From assembly GCA_964019695.1 (NCBI GenBank), contig OZ026516.1, forward strand, positions 97,278,368-97,342,367: a stretch of 64,000 nt of DNA, given 5' to 3'. The notes under the pieces were generated by a model. It searched no databases and was not told the DNA's origin. It worked only from the letters and a program-made list of their open reading frames with translations. Made by a program: the position numbers and the translations under genes. This stretch comes from Loripinus fragilis. Its lineage: Eukaryota; Mollusca; Bivalvia; Lucinida; Lucinidae. This document shows, piece after piece, positions 12,801-21,112 of this stretch. Numbering within the stretch: the first letter of the stretch is position 1; every line of letters starts with the position of its first letter.

Positions 12801-15800
12801 ACCTGCTACATTGAAGTTAATGTTTTTATGGAGAAATAGGAAATAACCAGTCTTGTTAGAATGCTTAATATATACAAGTGTTTGAGTTAATTGTTAATTA
12901 ATATAGTTAATTGAGGCACAAATAAAGGTAAAGTCAATCATCTAGTGTAATACATGTAAGATGAGAATGGAGCAGAACCATAAACTTTTGACAGGCCTCC
13001 AGATAAGAGCCTTTAGGCCAGAATTTTTTTAATTGTTGATTTACGGGATTTTTTTTTTCAGATCGGGAGGGGGGGATGAAAAAGAATAAATAAAAAAGCT
13101 CTGAAAATGACCAGTTGACTGGTCATTTTCAGAGCTTTTTTTTATATCTCGTGAAAAAAAAGTAAAACTAAAAATCTGGACAGGGCAAATACTTTTTACA
13201 GTGTCACTTTCAAAATTACAGAGACAGAACCTTGAAAATATATTATTATTTTTTTCAACGAAACAAATAATATTTAGAGTTGGCGGATAAAATATAAAAA
13301 TAATTTTAGAAATTAAATTTTATTTTATTTCTACTTTCCGGAAAACTACAGTATGAGGGTTCGTAAATCAATTAATAAAAAAATTTCTGGCCTTAGAGGA
13401 CCTACTTTTCAATTATTTTCCCTTTTGTTCAACTAAATTTTATATTTTTGGGGTACTCGGAAGAACTGTCTCGAGGAAACAGTTCTGTTGAGCACCCAGC
13501 ACATATGTTTACACTGGGCATTTATATGTTCAAAAGGTATGCTTATCTGGTGGACCTGTTATTTGGAGAACTTTAAAGATAACAGAAGAAATATGAGTTA
13601 AAGAAGAATAATTCCTCTATCAATCAGTTGGCCGGTGTTTTCTATAAAGATTTTTTTAAAGCTTCTTGTTTGTGACAAATGAATGCTGATCGCACTTTGT
13701 TCCACTTTCCAGCAACGCAAGGGGATTGATGGATTGAACAGCAGGCAAGATGGAACATGATGTGTCGTACCATGCGGAGGTACATCTGTATGACTACATT
13801 CTGGCTCGACACAAGATCGTAAACACCATACTAAAATGATTCATTTTGGGGGATTTTTCTTAATAAATAATGTTTTCCTTAATTCCAATATTTTTGTAGA
13901 CCTACATGTTAAATGTGCTTTACAGTTATCTGCCCTTTCTTATCCAGTTTTAGTGTATAATGTAATGTTCCATTTTATGTTTTCATATTCATACTTTATT
14001 AAATTAACATATTTCTCAGCTTTTATTTCTACAGGTTAAAATAAACGCAATGTGCTCCGTGTAATGGTTTCTATGGGTGTAATTCTTGTTTTCATGTGGA
14101 GCATATTGTTTTTATTTAAATGGGTGATAGTAAGTAATAATGTTTTCTTAAAGTTAACTTACAAAGCTTGGATATTGGATGGGTTCTAATGCTGTCCTCT
14201 TTTACAGGTTGACATTAAAAAAGTAACACCACCCACCAACTCTCGGGGACGAGGTCGAGGCTTTGGTTTCCGAGGAGGCGACAGAGGCCGTGGAGGCAGA
14301 GGAGGTATAACATTAGACTTGCAACATAATAATATTAATTTGACATCTGAATAATTTTATGTACTAGTCTACTCTACACTACACTTCTCTCCAATTGTAT
14401 CCTGTTTATCTGTTTATTCTACTGTAGTGCCAACCAAAAGTGACAGTGACGAAATATTTTGTTTACAATAAGTAAGTAAAACATTTACTTGTACAATCCA
14501 CTTGAGCTAACGTGAATCGAGAGATCACTTGTGTATTAATCCTATCCTGTGGATAGGATTAATACACAAGTGATCTATCGATTCTAAGTCCCTGATAACT
14601 TTGTAAACAAAGTGTGATGTGACTGTCACTCTTGGCTAGCAGGACAGTAGTTGTGAGCCAGTATTAACTATTTTCAAAAAAAGTGGAAAACAGAGTGGAT
14701 TCTGACCTGAATCTACAGTAGATCTGGATCTACATTGTTTAAAAAAAAGGATAAATCTGGGTTCAGCGGAACCAGCATTAAGGTCAAGCCAGCTCTAAGC
14801 TGTCGTACAGACCTCTTTTACCAAATTTCTTTACATTTACTAGTATTTTCCAGGTTTTTTCCAGTACATTCATATTTTAATGTATGGTTATATGAACTTG
14901 TATCCCAAGTATTTGGATGCATAGAAAGTTTTCACAAGAGATTGGGTTTGCTTTTGTGTGAAGACTGTCCTGTAACTCTGTTTAAGAGAATATAGATACC
15001 ATTTTGTTGAGAATTATCAAGTTGTTTTGTTGGGGAAAGATTATTTTTCATGGCAATGATCAGTGGAAACTGTATTCAGCATTTCATCAGAGTTTGCATT
15101 TTGCTAATTCATGGTTGAAAGTTTTCAGGATTAATTCTGAATTTTGAGGCTGACTTTCCTTAGAAAGTCAGCCTCAAAATGCTGAGTTAGGGAGATTATA
15201 ATAGCTTCTGGTCAATTTCATTATTCTTTAAACACATTTCATCATTTAAACTTGAAATGATTAGTTTTTGTAGGCTTCCTGCAAGTTTTAAACTTTAAAT
15301 TTCTAAAGTTCAGGATTTTGGAAATTTTGAACTTTCACTAATGCTATGTTAAATTTATGGTATTGAAGGGTTTATACTAAGCAGGGGGATCTCCCAATTT
15401 TTAAGGGCTGGAACCAGTCTTAACTAAAAGTGTTTTACAGTATTCCACACAAAATGGGTTGACCTATAACTCTCAAAGGGTTAAACCAGTGTTTTCTCTA
15501 CCTAGGTGGCTGGAACTACGGAGGCGGCAATGGAGGTGGCTGGGGTAACCAGGGTGGCTACGGACAGCAAGGCTACAATCAAGGTTACGGTGGCGGCTAT
15601 CAGGGCTATGGAGGAGGCTATAATCAGGGATACCAGGGCTATCAAGGATATGGAGGTTATGATCAGAGTGGCTATGGATACCAGGGCTACGGAGGTGGAT
15701 GGGGAGGTTATGATCAGAGTGGCTATGGTTATGGAGGAGGATATGGTAATGGATATGGAGGTATGTTCTTGTAAAGATCATTCCAGCACTGCTTATAAAA

Positions 15801-18128
15801 GTCATTTTTTGATCTGATAAAAGGATCAATTTGTGAAACAGAAAGCAGACTGCTGGGCAGATATCATCTACTCGGCAGTCTTTCAGTTTCCCAATATCAT
15901 CTGCTCGGCAGTCTTCTTTCTGTTTCCCAAATATGACCCTTTTATCAAATAAAGAATTTCATATATTTTTCTAGTTGTTTCTTCATGTAAACATATCTGC
16001 ATGTTGTGGTGCACATTGAAAGTGTCTCCGAGAGACGCTTGCAATGAGTACACAACAATGTAGTCTTGAAGAAATAAAAAAAATTTGTCCTAATATTTCT
16101 CTGATTTAGAGTTGTGTATCATTTTTCAAACTGGGTGACATGGTCAGGCAAGTTGATCACCTCCGTGTAGGCTTACTAGAAGTTTTTAACATTATCAGAA
16201 ACCACATCATACCAAGCCCAGTAGGGCAATTCAATTGGTAGCATGTCGGATTGAAGATCTACATGTGAGTTCGATTCTGGACCAGTTCTATTGATAATGA
16301 AATATTTTCGACGGGCTTTCTCCTTCCTCTGATTCAAGAAAGTATGTGCACAAATTGTTTAACTGTTTAGTCAAGCCCGCCAGGAAAAAGTGTGCTTTTG
16401 TTAACTGACAGCTTTTGTTAACTGACAATCTCGACATGACCATATCTGTTGACTGGGATGTAAAACCAGAAACCTTGGAGAAACCACATCAGAGCTATTT
16501 AAAGATAAATTTTTTGGTCTGCAAGTATTTTCAAATTAAGCATGTCAAGACTAAAGTGTAATTCTTAGTGTATACATTTCTTTTGTCACACTGCCAAAAT
16601 GTTAAATTAACAATGAGAAGCCATGTTTACATTTAATAGTAAAAGAAAATGCTTGCAGAAACAATTACAGGTGTATTTGTTTACAAATGCTGAATATTTA
16701 TAAATCAATTGCAATAATATGTAAGGGTAAAAACACTCTCCTAAGAAACTTTGAATTTATTTTCTATGTGCATGGGTGAAAGTTTTATGGATTATTCCTG
16801 AATTCAGGATTTTGAGGCCGACTTTCCATAGAAAGTCGGCCTCAAAATGCTGAATTATGGAGATTATAATAGGTTTTCCTGTTTAGATACAGTGTGTCTA
16901 AAGGCAACCAATCATCTAAACTTGAAACTGTGGATATTTAGTGGCATACTGCAATTTTTAAGATTGGAGTTTCAAAAGTTCAGGATTTTGGAAATTTTGA
17001 ACTTTTGCCCGTGTATATGCATTACTATCTCTGTAAATGCTTCCGCCTTCCAGTGTCAGAGCACCACAGCCAGTGTTCAACTGATTGTCATTGATATTAG
17101 AAAAATGATGACATTTTAGAGTTTTTTTGTTCGTAAAGAACCAAAATCTTGTGTACTGGACATGGACAGTTAATGGTAAAATGTTATTTTGTGTTGCAGG
17201 CGGCTATGATTACAGTGGATGGGGAGGCTATGATCAGTCAGGTAAGTGTCAGCATACAGTTCAGCGTTTAACTGACAATTTTAATAGAGTATAAATGTAA
17301 ACCAATATTTAATAGTGAATGATTACAACTTCCAGGATACTTTAATTTCTGTTATAAAGTAAACTTAAATTTTTAGCTGGTGTGCAGCAGAAGGTACAAG
17401 TTGACATGTGCGCCATTTGAAGATTCATCAGCCTGCACATCCACACAGTCTGATCAGTCTAAGACAGGTGCTCTTTGAGTAGCCAGTGATCCAACATTTC
17501 TTCAGGGGGAAATTTATAATGATCAGACTACATGCAGATGCATAAACTGATTTGAATCATCGCTGTACGCACCTGACAACTTGTAACTGCTGGATGCTGG
17601 CTAATGTAGAAATTGGACTGTTTTGAAAAGAAACTATGTTTGAGCCTCGATTCCTGATTTCCAACAATGTGGCATTTTGACAAGTGTAGACTCAGACGAG
17701 CCTGTGCAGCCTCATTTTAAGCTTAGAAACTCTGTACAAATAATATCAATTTTGAAAAATGTCCGCAGACAACACCAAAATTATGCAAAGAGTTTAACTC
17801 ATCATGGACGACCATATGGACAAATGGTAGTATTTGGCATAAGAGCGCATAGCTGAAATTTTTTTTATTTCTCGACCAAAACATATGCTGTGGGTACTCA
17901 AAAGAACCGTCTCAACGAGACGATTCTTTTGAGCACCCAAAACACATGTTTAGACTGATGGTTTAAGTAAATAATCTTAATTTTACGCATAAAAAACTGC
18001 TTAACTGGCCCTATGAATATGTTGTATATTTGTTTTAAGGACAACAACAACAAGGCAGCTATGGTAAAGCTCCGAAGGGTGGCCGTGGAGGAGGTGGCGG
18101 CGGAGGAGGAGGGTACAGACCTTACTAA
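739..18128 (+). CDS. hnRNP A/B-D / Squid-like RNA-binding protein (9 coding exons, 349 aa)
   Basis: Coding exons: 739-842, 3069-3109, 4388-4515, 7538-7699, 9426-9557, 14208-14304, 15506-15760, 17200-17241, 18040-18128. All introns are GT..AG and every junction keeps phase. An in-frame TGA at 733-735 lies just before the ATG, so the start is firm. The protein has an acidic N-terminus (1-35). RRM1 (36-~110) has RNP2 KLFVGGL and RNP1 RGFGFVVF (76-83). RRM2 (121-~195) has RNP2 KIFVGKV and RNP1 RNFVFIEF (161-168), followed by VDIKKVTPP. An RGG box covers 202-222, a Gly/Tyr-rich low-complexity tail covers 222-~325, and the end is GGYRPY, like the PY nuclear-import tail of vertebrate hnRNP AB/D. The family binds pre-mRNA and mRNA, shuttles between nucleus and cytoplasm, and acts in splicing, stability and localisation. 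Family assignment is very secure. Whether it is the AB, D/DL or Squid orthologue cannot be told here, so no symbol is given. Confidence 0.95.
1165..1240 (+). repeat. tRNA-like SINE head, degenerate
   Basis: TGGCGCAAATGG resembles an A box and GGTCGCAAGTTAGATCC a decayed B box, spaced as in tRNA-derived SINEs. The body is not recognised. Confidence 0.4.
1355..1536 (+). mobile_element. tRNA-derived SINE with conserved core, near full length
   Basis: A box (AGCTCAGTGGTAGAG), B box (GGTTTGAGCCTC), core GTCCTTGAGCAAGACCC, tail GCTTAGTACTGG ... TGTTGATGGGACGT..AATCAAAG. This is the window's main SINE family. The body is of the shared-central-domain type, but the domain name (Meta or V) is not certain from memory. 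Confidence 0.8.
1660..2144. other. Intron 1 sequence, unassigned
   Basis: AT-rich, no coding signal. Possibly the 3' UTR of the adjoining minus-strand LINE fragment. Confidence 0.3.
2145..2320. repeat. Two head-to-tail hairpin MITEs (family H)
   Basis: Each unit reads roughly GGTACTCAAAAGAACCGTCT / AGACGGTTCTTTTGAGCACC, an inverted repeat about the core TCTCAATGAGA, flanked by (A)AACATATGTTGTGG. Family H recurs at 4170, 13450, 17876, 18970 and 20650. Confidence 0.75.
2449..2769 (-). pseudogene. LINE reverse-transcriptase C-terminal fragment
   Basis: The minus-strand frame contains VRTTKYGKSSFCYEAAGVWN, then SLPNDLRKVEDFKEFKRLV, ending CKCSMCKS and a stop. This is the C-terminal tail (YGKRSFxYxAxxxWNSLPxxLR...FKRxL) seen after the RT domain in Jockey/CR1-type LINE ORF2. 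It is 5'-truncated, in hnRNP intron 1, antisense to the gene. Confidence 0.75.
3069..3109 (+). CDS. hnRNP exon 2 (RNP2 of RRM1)
   Basis: A 41-nt micro-exon between acceptor TTTTTCAG and donor CAGA|GTAAGT. It encodes KLFVGGLGWELSQ, the first beta strand (RNP2) of RRM1. Phases match exons 1 and 3. Confidence 0.93.
3255..3395 (+). repeat. tRNA-like SINE relic (second family)
   Basis: GGTGTAATAGCTTAACACTC and GGGGTCTTGAGTTTGATCCC resemble A and B boxes. The 3' part contains GTTAGTGGGATGTTTAACA. Fragmentary. Confidence 0.45.
3676..3806 (+). mobile_element. SINE, main family, partial
   Basis: TGTGTTGTGTCCTTGAGCAA core, GCTTAGTACAGTACTGGTTC, then TTGACTGGGAAATAAA. The tRNA head is largely lost. 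Confidence 0.7.
4170..4252. repeat. Hairpin MITE, family H
   Basis: TTCAAAAGAACTATATCTCA / CAGTTCTTTTGAGTACCACA between AACATATGTTTTGG arms, ~135 bp upstream of exon 3. Confidence 0.65.
4388..4515 (+). CDS. hnRNP exon 3 (RRM1 body with RNP1)
   Basis: Acceptor TTTTTTCAG, donor TTG|GTATGT. Encodes residues 49-91, including the RNP1 octamer RGFGFVVF. It is close to the family pattern KTDxxTxxSRGFGFVxFKD. Confidence 0.95.
4538..4645. mobile_element. MITE with AGGCCAAATA terminus, 5' part
   Basis: AGGCCAAATAAAAAAAATAC followed by GGGTAAC..GACCCTACCTAAATT, as in the complete copies at 11486 and 20283. It ends where the hAT-like element at 4651 begins. Confidence 0.65.
4651..5833. mobile_element. 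hAT-type non-autonomous element, 5-bp TSD CCTAA
   Basis: Terminal inverted repeats CAGAGCTCTC / GAGAGCTCTG lie exactly between direct repeats CCTAA (4646-4650 and 5834-5838). The interior has GGAGTCC-rich minisatellite near the left end and no transposase. A 5-bp duplication suits the hAT5 type rather than classical 8-bp hATs. Confidence 0.7.
6287..6749. mobile_element. hAT-like MITE with CAGGGTTCCCAC termini
   Basis: CAGGGTTCCCACA ... TGTGGGAACCCTG termini, with repeated TCATGGAAAA/TGGAAAATCATGG motifs inside. No clear 8-bp duplication, because the right end abuts another element. Confidence 0.65.
6414..6530. repeat. 36-bp perfect inverted repeat with duplicated right arm
   Basis: 6414-6449 is exactly complementary to 6495-6530. 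A second, near-identical right arm lies at 6473-6494. The core is CCAGTAGCCAGAAAACTAGC / GCTAGTTTTCTGGCTACTGG. It sits inside the 6287-6749 MITE. Confidence 0.9.
6751..7450. mobile_element. hAT-like element with 17-bp perfect TIR
   Basis: CAGTGTTAGAAATAAGC at the left and its exact complement at 7434-7450. Subterminal TTGCCC/GGGCAA motifs face each other. No transposase frame. It carries a SINE relic and lies ~90 bp upstream of hnRNP exon 4. Confidence 0.75.
6951..7058 (-). mobile_element. SINE relic, minus strand
   Basis: The complement reads GGTCGCGGGTTCGATTCTAA (B box), then TTGTGTCCTTGAGCAAGGCA and ..CTCAGTTGGACTGGTTAAA. A tRNA head followed directly by the shared core suggests a different subfamily. 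Confidence 0.65.
7538..7699 (+). CDS. hnRNP exon 4 (inter-RRM linker and RNP2 of RRM2)
   Basis: Acceptor TTTCCCCCAG, donor AAG|GTAAGA. 54 codons (92-145): the EHK..DPKRA linker typical of hnRNP AB/D/Squid, then KIFVGKV and the first helix of RRM2. Confidence 0.95.
8170..8486. mobile_element. MITE with CGCCTACCAAACG-type termini, copy 1
   Basis: Left ACGCCCACCAAACGATCCAA and right TTTGGTAGGCAG form inverted ends, each with an AATGCTCAACATCTGGTTG block. Paralogous to 18479-18876. Confidence 0.65.
8911..9365. mobile_element. MITE 'GTGAAAGTT', copy 1, with internal insertion
   Basis: Contains GAAAGTCAGCCTCAAAATAC and ends CAGGATTTTGGAAATTTTGA + ACTTTCA. About 200 bp (9070-9300) not in the other copies separates the halves. 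Confidence 0.6.
9426..9557 (+). CDS. hnRNP exon 5 (RRM2 body)
   Basis: Acceptor TTTCATTTAG, donor GAG|GTAAGA. 44 codons (146-189). RNP1 of RRM2 reads RNFVFIEF: the usual Gly at its second position is Asn162. Confidence 0.95.
9881..9992 (+). mobile_element. SINE, main family, 3' part
   Basis: CACTGCATTGTGCCCTTGAG, CAAGACACTT, then TGTTGACTGGGACATAAAGA. Confidence 0.7.
10204..11324. mobile_element. hAT element with transposase remnant, 5-bp TSD TACAT
   Basis: TIRs CAGGGATAAAGACTA / TAGTCTTTATCCCTG directly flanked by TACAT at 10199-10203 and 11325-11329. It carries a minus-strand transposase C-terminus and runs of GGGCCC- and CCGGGACT-type repeats near the ends. Length 1.1 kb, so internally deleted. 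Confidence 0.8.
10508..11021 (-). pseudogene. hAT transposase C-terminal (dimerisation) fragment, frameshifted
   Basis: Minus frame 11021-10836 reads MSPSSSEAERGFSQLKLIKT then NLRSKLGQSALNHCMGIKML, the hAT C-terminal signature (S..ERGFS..k.iKt.lR..L....L...m.I). A second frame, 10804-10508, carries the acidic tail after a frameshift. It belongs to the element at 10204-11324. Confidence 0.75.
11330..11400. repeat. Hairpin MITE family H, eroded
   Basis: AAACATCTCAATGAGATGGTT..AATGTTTTGGTTGAGAAATA keeps the core palindrome and the outer arm. Confidence 0.45.
11486..11757. mobile_element. MITE with AGGCCAAATA / TATTTGGCCT termini
   Basis: Complete copy: AGGCCAAATA left, TTTATTTGGCCT right, with ACCCTACCTAAAT on both sides and central A/T runs. 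Confidence 0.75.
12033..12285. repeat. Interspersed repeat R1, copy a
   Basis: GTAAGTAAGGGTGCAAAGAT, CAGGAATCGATACAATCAAG, CCTTTCCCAGCAGGTGACC, ending GGAACGGTCAGTAAAATATT. The unclassified family R1 recurs at 37424, 46974, 52603, 55653, 56873 and 58153. Confidence 0.75.
12286..12453 (+). mobile_element. SINE, main family, near complete
   Basis: GGTTGCTGGTTCGAGTCTCA (B box), TTGTGTCCTTGAGCAAGACA core, CTTAGTACTGGTTCAACCCA, TTGTTGACTGGGATTTAAAG. Starts at the end of R1 copy a. Confidence 0.8.
12990..13413. mobile_element. MITE with GGCCAGAAATTTTT termini
   Basis: Left GCCTTTAGGCCAGAATTTTT and right AAATTTCTGGCCTTAGAGGA are complementary. It contains the palindrome at 13092-13141. Confidence 0.6.
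13092..13141. repeat. Perfect 24-bp-arm palindrome
   Basis: Arms AGCTCTGAAAATGACCAGT / ACTGGTCATTTTCAGAGCT extended by A/T runs, spacer TG. A near-zero spacer predicts a cruciform or a tight RNA hairpin. Confidence 0.9.
13445..13515. repeat. Hairpin MITE, family H
   Basis: GGGGTACTCGGAAGAACTGT / ACAGTTCTGTTGAGCACCC with CACATATGTTT arm. Confidence 0.6.
14208..14304 (+). CDS. hnRNP exon 6 (end of RRM2 and RGG box)
   Basis: Acceptor CTTTTACAG, donor GGAG|GTATAA. Encodes VDIKKVTPP, the last RRM2 strand, then RGRGRGFGFRGGDRGRGGRG, an arginine-glycine box expected to bind RNA and to be arginine-methylated. Confidence 0.93.
14426..14636. mobile_element. Palindromic MITE with AGTGACAGT / TTTGTTTACAA termini
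   Basis: AAAAGTGACAGTGAC..TTTTGTTTACAA left and TTTGTAAACAAA..GACTGTCACTCTT right. The centre is a perfect 25-bp-arm palindrome (14523-14547 / 14551-14575). Lies 120 bp after hnRNP exon 6. Confidence 0.75.
15108..15343. mobile_element. MITE 'GTGAAAGTT', copy 2
   Basis: TTGAAAGTTTTCAGGATTAA ... GACTTTCCTTAGAAAGTC hairpin ... GGATTTTGGAAATTTTGAAC. Confidence 0.7.
15506..15760 (+). CDS. hnRNP exon 7 (Gly/Tyr-rich tail)
   Basis: Acceptor TCTACCTAG, donor GGAG|GTATGT. 85 codons of GY/GGW/GYQ repeats with GYDQSGYG twice: a prion-like low-complexity domain as in other hnRNPs. It is symmetric (phase 1 at both ends), so skipping would keep the frame. Confidence 0.92.
16200..16465 (+). mobile_element. 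SINE, main family, strongly diverged
   Basis: tRNA-like head CAATTCAATTGGTAGCATGT and GTGAGTTCGATTCTGG, then a decayed body ending CTGTTGACTGGGATGTAAAA. Confidence 0.5.
16771..17011. mobile_element. MITE 'GTGAAAGTT', copy 3
   Basis: GGGTGAAAGTTTTATGG at the left, AACTTTTGCCC at the right, internal GGCCGACTTTC..GAAAGTCGGCC hairpin. The best-preserved copy; ends ~190 bp before exon 8. Confidence 0.75.
17200..17241 (+). CDS. hnRNP exon 8 (42-nt symmetric exon)
   Basis: Acceptor GTGTTGCAG, donor TCAG|GTAAGT. Adds 14 residues (GGYDYSGWGGYDQS). Being in-frame and symmetric, it is a good cassette-exon candidate. Confidence 0.9.
17876..17950. repeat. Hairpin MITE, family H
   Basis: GGGTACTCAAAAGAACCGTC / GACGATTCTTTTGAGCACCC with ACATATG arms, 90 bp upstream of the exon 9 acceptor. 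Confidence 0.8.
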
Positions 18129-18131
18129 CAA
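18040..18131 (+). CDS. hnRNP exon 9 (last coding exon, stop 18126-18128)
   Basis: Acceptor TGTTTTAAG. Encodes four Gln, then GSYGKAPKGGRGGGG..., ending YRPY and TAA. Three bases after the stop comes CAA|GTGAGT, a good donor, so the 3'UTR is probably spliced. This is too close to the stop to trigger NMD by the 50-nt rule. Confidence 0.92.
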
Positions 18132-18478
18132 GTGAGTTGATGTATAACTAAAGACTGAAAAGTCCTGTGAGGTTATTGAAATTTGTTAACAATTGATTTA
18201 GTCAACAGGACCAAATAATTTGATTGATCAGTAATTTGAGTGAGAAGTAGCTGTTCTGCAAATGTGTTGATGTAGCAAAAGTGGGTTATTTTACTTGCTG
18301 AGAAAAACAAATAATGTACTATGAACTTAGCTTAACTAATACTTTCCTGAAACCATATGGGTCTCTGCCAGAAAAACTGACTTTGTTTCATGCGAAAAAT
18401 AAAGATGCAGGTGAGCCTGGTCATGCTTGCTTTGCAGCCTGATCAGGGCCTTTCCTTTTAGCTTTTTGGAAAATATAT

Positions 18479-18876
18479 TATACCCGCCTACCAAACGCCG
18501 AATGCTCAACAATTGGTTGAATATTAAAAATAACTGCTGTATGAAGATAAAAAATCCGAGAATGTCATGCAACAGCCTATGGATTCCTGTGTTTGTGGTA
18601 GCTCAGAAAGTGTGCGAGCTCAGAAAGTATTCTCATTAGGTCATATTTACTTTTCGCACGATAAACACGTTCCTGTAGAATTCTGGTACACCTGTTTTAC
18701 GCGAAATGTAAATCTGACAAAACGAGAGAACTTTCTGACCTCAAATTTATACCACAAATGTAGGAATGCATATTCTGTTGCATGACATTCCCCGATTTTT
18801 GATTCTGTTCCTGGAGGAACTGTTTTTAATATTCAACCAGATGTTGAGCATTCGAGTGTTTGGTAGGCGTGTTATA
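18479..18876. mobile_element. MITE with CGCCTACCAAACG termini, copy 2
   Basis: CCGCCTACCAAACGCCGAATG left, CGAGTGTTTGGTAGGCG right, each with GAATGCTCAACA..TGGTTGAATATT: a TIR of about 50 bp. Confidence 0.75.
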
Positions 18877-18969
18877 AAAATAGCAACACTTGCTACATGC
18901 AAAATCTCAAGATTCTAATACTCCCTTGAGTGCATAAAATTGTAAATATTTTCTTAAACATTTTTTTTT

Positions 18970-19056
18970 GCGTATGTTTTGGATGCTCAAAAGAAACCTC
19001 TCATTGAGACGGTTTTTTTGAGTACCCACAACATATGTTTTGGTTAAGAAATAAAA
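18970..19056. repeat. Hairpin MITE, family H
   Basis: GATGCTCAAAAGAAACCTCT / GACGGTTTTTTTGAGTACCC between GTATGTTTTGG and CATATGTTTTGG. Confidence 0.7.
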
Positions 19057-19079
19057 AAAATTATATTCCTGTTATGCAC

Positions 19080-20070
19080 TCCTAAAGGCCTGGTCCCTGT
19101 AGCTGAGCAGGCTTGATCAAGTTTACTTGGAGGCAAACACCAAAGACAGGTATTTTTGCATCAAGGCCCATATATAAACTCATGAACAGTATTAAACATA
19201 CTCTAGTTTAAAGTGTCGATTCAGATCAGCTGGCTTTGTCAGAATCCATGTTTTTCAATACAACAGATTACTTCATAGTACAGTCCTGGGCCATAATTAT
19301 TTGTGACGTCGCTGTTTAACTTTTCCAGATTTTTGAAAAAATTACAGTAGCATAAATAACGGATGCAATTTCACAAAACTTACAAGGTAAAAAGAAAAAG
19401 CAATATATACTCGGCATCAATGAAAAGTTACCATTAAGTTCCATACACTTAACATAGGACAATATTTAGTTCATTCTGGACGAAGAACTGCAGATACTTC
19501 AGTACTGAATTTTATAGCATAGAGTCCCATGCATCACCACTATTGAAAACGGTATCCATCACATACAAATGCATTGTACCCATTCCTTGAGGGACTCAAG
19601 TAGTTTCCATTGCATTATATAGGAAAATGCAAAGTTTTGGTGCCACCTTAAAGTTTTGACCCTCTTTTTTTGTGTTTAATGGGATAATTCAAACCATTTT
19701 GGTGGCGTTTTCAATGAAAATGTTTAGGGCATGTACTGGCATGCTGTCTTCCAAAAATGATTTCAAATTCTTAAAACCTGCGAAAAATAAAACACCCACG
19801 TGCATCACATGCACCGTAGTTTCAGGGCTCATGGAACTGTTTTATCTCTCCAAATCAGTCTGTCGTTGACTAGAAACATGAAGGTAAAAGTAGCAATACA
19901 GCTGTATTATATATTTTCCAAAAAAATCGAAATTTAAATACTGGTAACTTTTCACTGACACGGAGTATACAATAAAATATTGAAATAATCACTTGGTTTC
20001 GCGTAGAACACATTTAAAGTGGTCGCAAATTTTAAAATATGAAGCTAATAGTCCTATTTCTCTTGTCTTT
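19080..20070. other. Intron 9 sequence, unassigned
   Basis: No recognised repeat or coding signal in ~1 kb before the 3'UTR acceptor. Confidence 0.4.
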
Positions 20071-20282
20071 TCAGGCAACAGATTCCTGGGAACCATCTCA
20101 TCAGCTGTACATAGTGAAGTGTCATTCTCATCATTGTCATCATCATGCCATCAATCAGTTATGAATGGAAGTAACATTTTTAGCCAGCATAAGATTATGG
20201 TTCTTGTCCCATCAATAAGCACCCAAGGCTCTTTCCTGTTGATTCTGTGCAGCAATACAGCATTGCCAGAGCCTTTGCTACT

Positions 20283-20486
20283 TAGGCCAAATAAAACAAA
20301 ATACCTATGTTGAGGGTAACACGACCCTACCTAAATTTACTGGTGAAACCTAGAATTTTTTCAGGTTTTCTGGGAAAAAATATAAATGCCTTTCAAAATG
20401 CACAAAAAAAAAATTTCTAGAAAAAAAAAATAATTAAAATAATTTTCAGACCCGTTACCCGAAACTTTTTTTTTTATTTGGCCTTA
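20283..20486. mobile_element. MITE with AGGCCAAATA termini in the 3'UTR
   Basis: AGGCCAAATAAAACAAAATA left, TTTATTTGGCCT right. It supplies an AATAAA that could act as a poly(A) signal for the hnRNP transcript. Confidence 0.75.
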
Positions 20487-20649
20487 CATGCAAATAGAAT
20501 GGAAGTAGAGGAAGGGCTTGGATAAAACATTAAATCTCCAGTCCGACTGGATAGCTTTGAATTCAAATTTGATGAATTCAAATTTGAGGTGTCTTTTATT
20601 CAGGTCTCTGGGTAAGAGTGCATAATTGAAATTACTTTTCAAAGGTCTC

Positions 20650-20730
20650 AACCAAAACATGTTTTGGGTCTGCAAAAGAACCGTCTCGAGACAGTTCTTT
20701 TGAGCACCCTAAACAGATTTTTAAACTGTT
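20650..20730. repeat. Hairpin MITE, family H, in 3'UTR region
   Basis: TGCAAAAGAACCGTCTCGAG / CGAGACAGTTCTTTTGAGCA, inside the inferred 3'UTR. Confidence 0.65.
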
Positions 20731-21059
20731 GGCCAAGAAAGTAAAAACATATCTTATACTCAAAAAAGTTCTCTTAACCGGACCTATGTTTATGCATATA
20801 TGCCATTAGTACCATCATGACCATTATCTAGTTGGCTGGCCCATTTCGTTTGTCAAAAAAGTGTACATTTTCATCAACATAAGCCCTTAGCTACCTATGA
20901 TAGAATAATCAATGAAGACGGTTCAGACTGGGTGGAAGGCCAAGTTGGTCTCAGTCCTCACTTGGCCTACATGCGTCATTTTGTTATTTGCCATGAAAGG
21001 TAGATAGCAGTATTTCTACCCTCTGGACTCTAGGATGATTCCATTTTTTAATGAAAAAA

Positions 21060-21112
21060 GTGCATATTGTCTATTTTTGCATCTTGTAGATGCAAAAATA
21101 AACAATATGCAC
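21060..21112. repeat. 25-bp-arm hairpin
   Basis: GTGCATATTGTCTATTTTTG..CATCT / AGATGCAAAAATAAACAATA..TGCAC, spacer TGT, one mismatch. Confidence 0.85.

Noticed and set aside
15473..15829. 118-codon minus frame rich in His/Ser
   Set aside because: Shadow of the Gly/Tyr repeat of hnRNP exon 7 on the other strand; no splice or start context.
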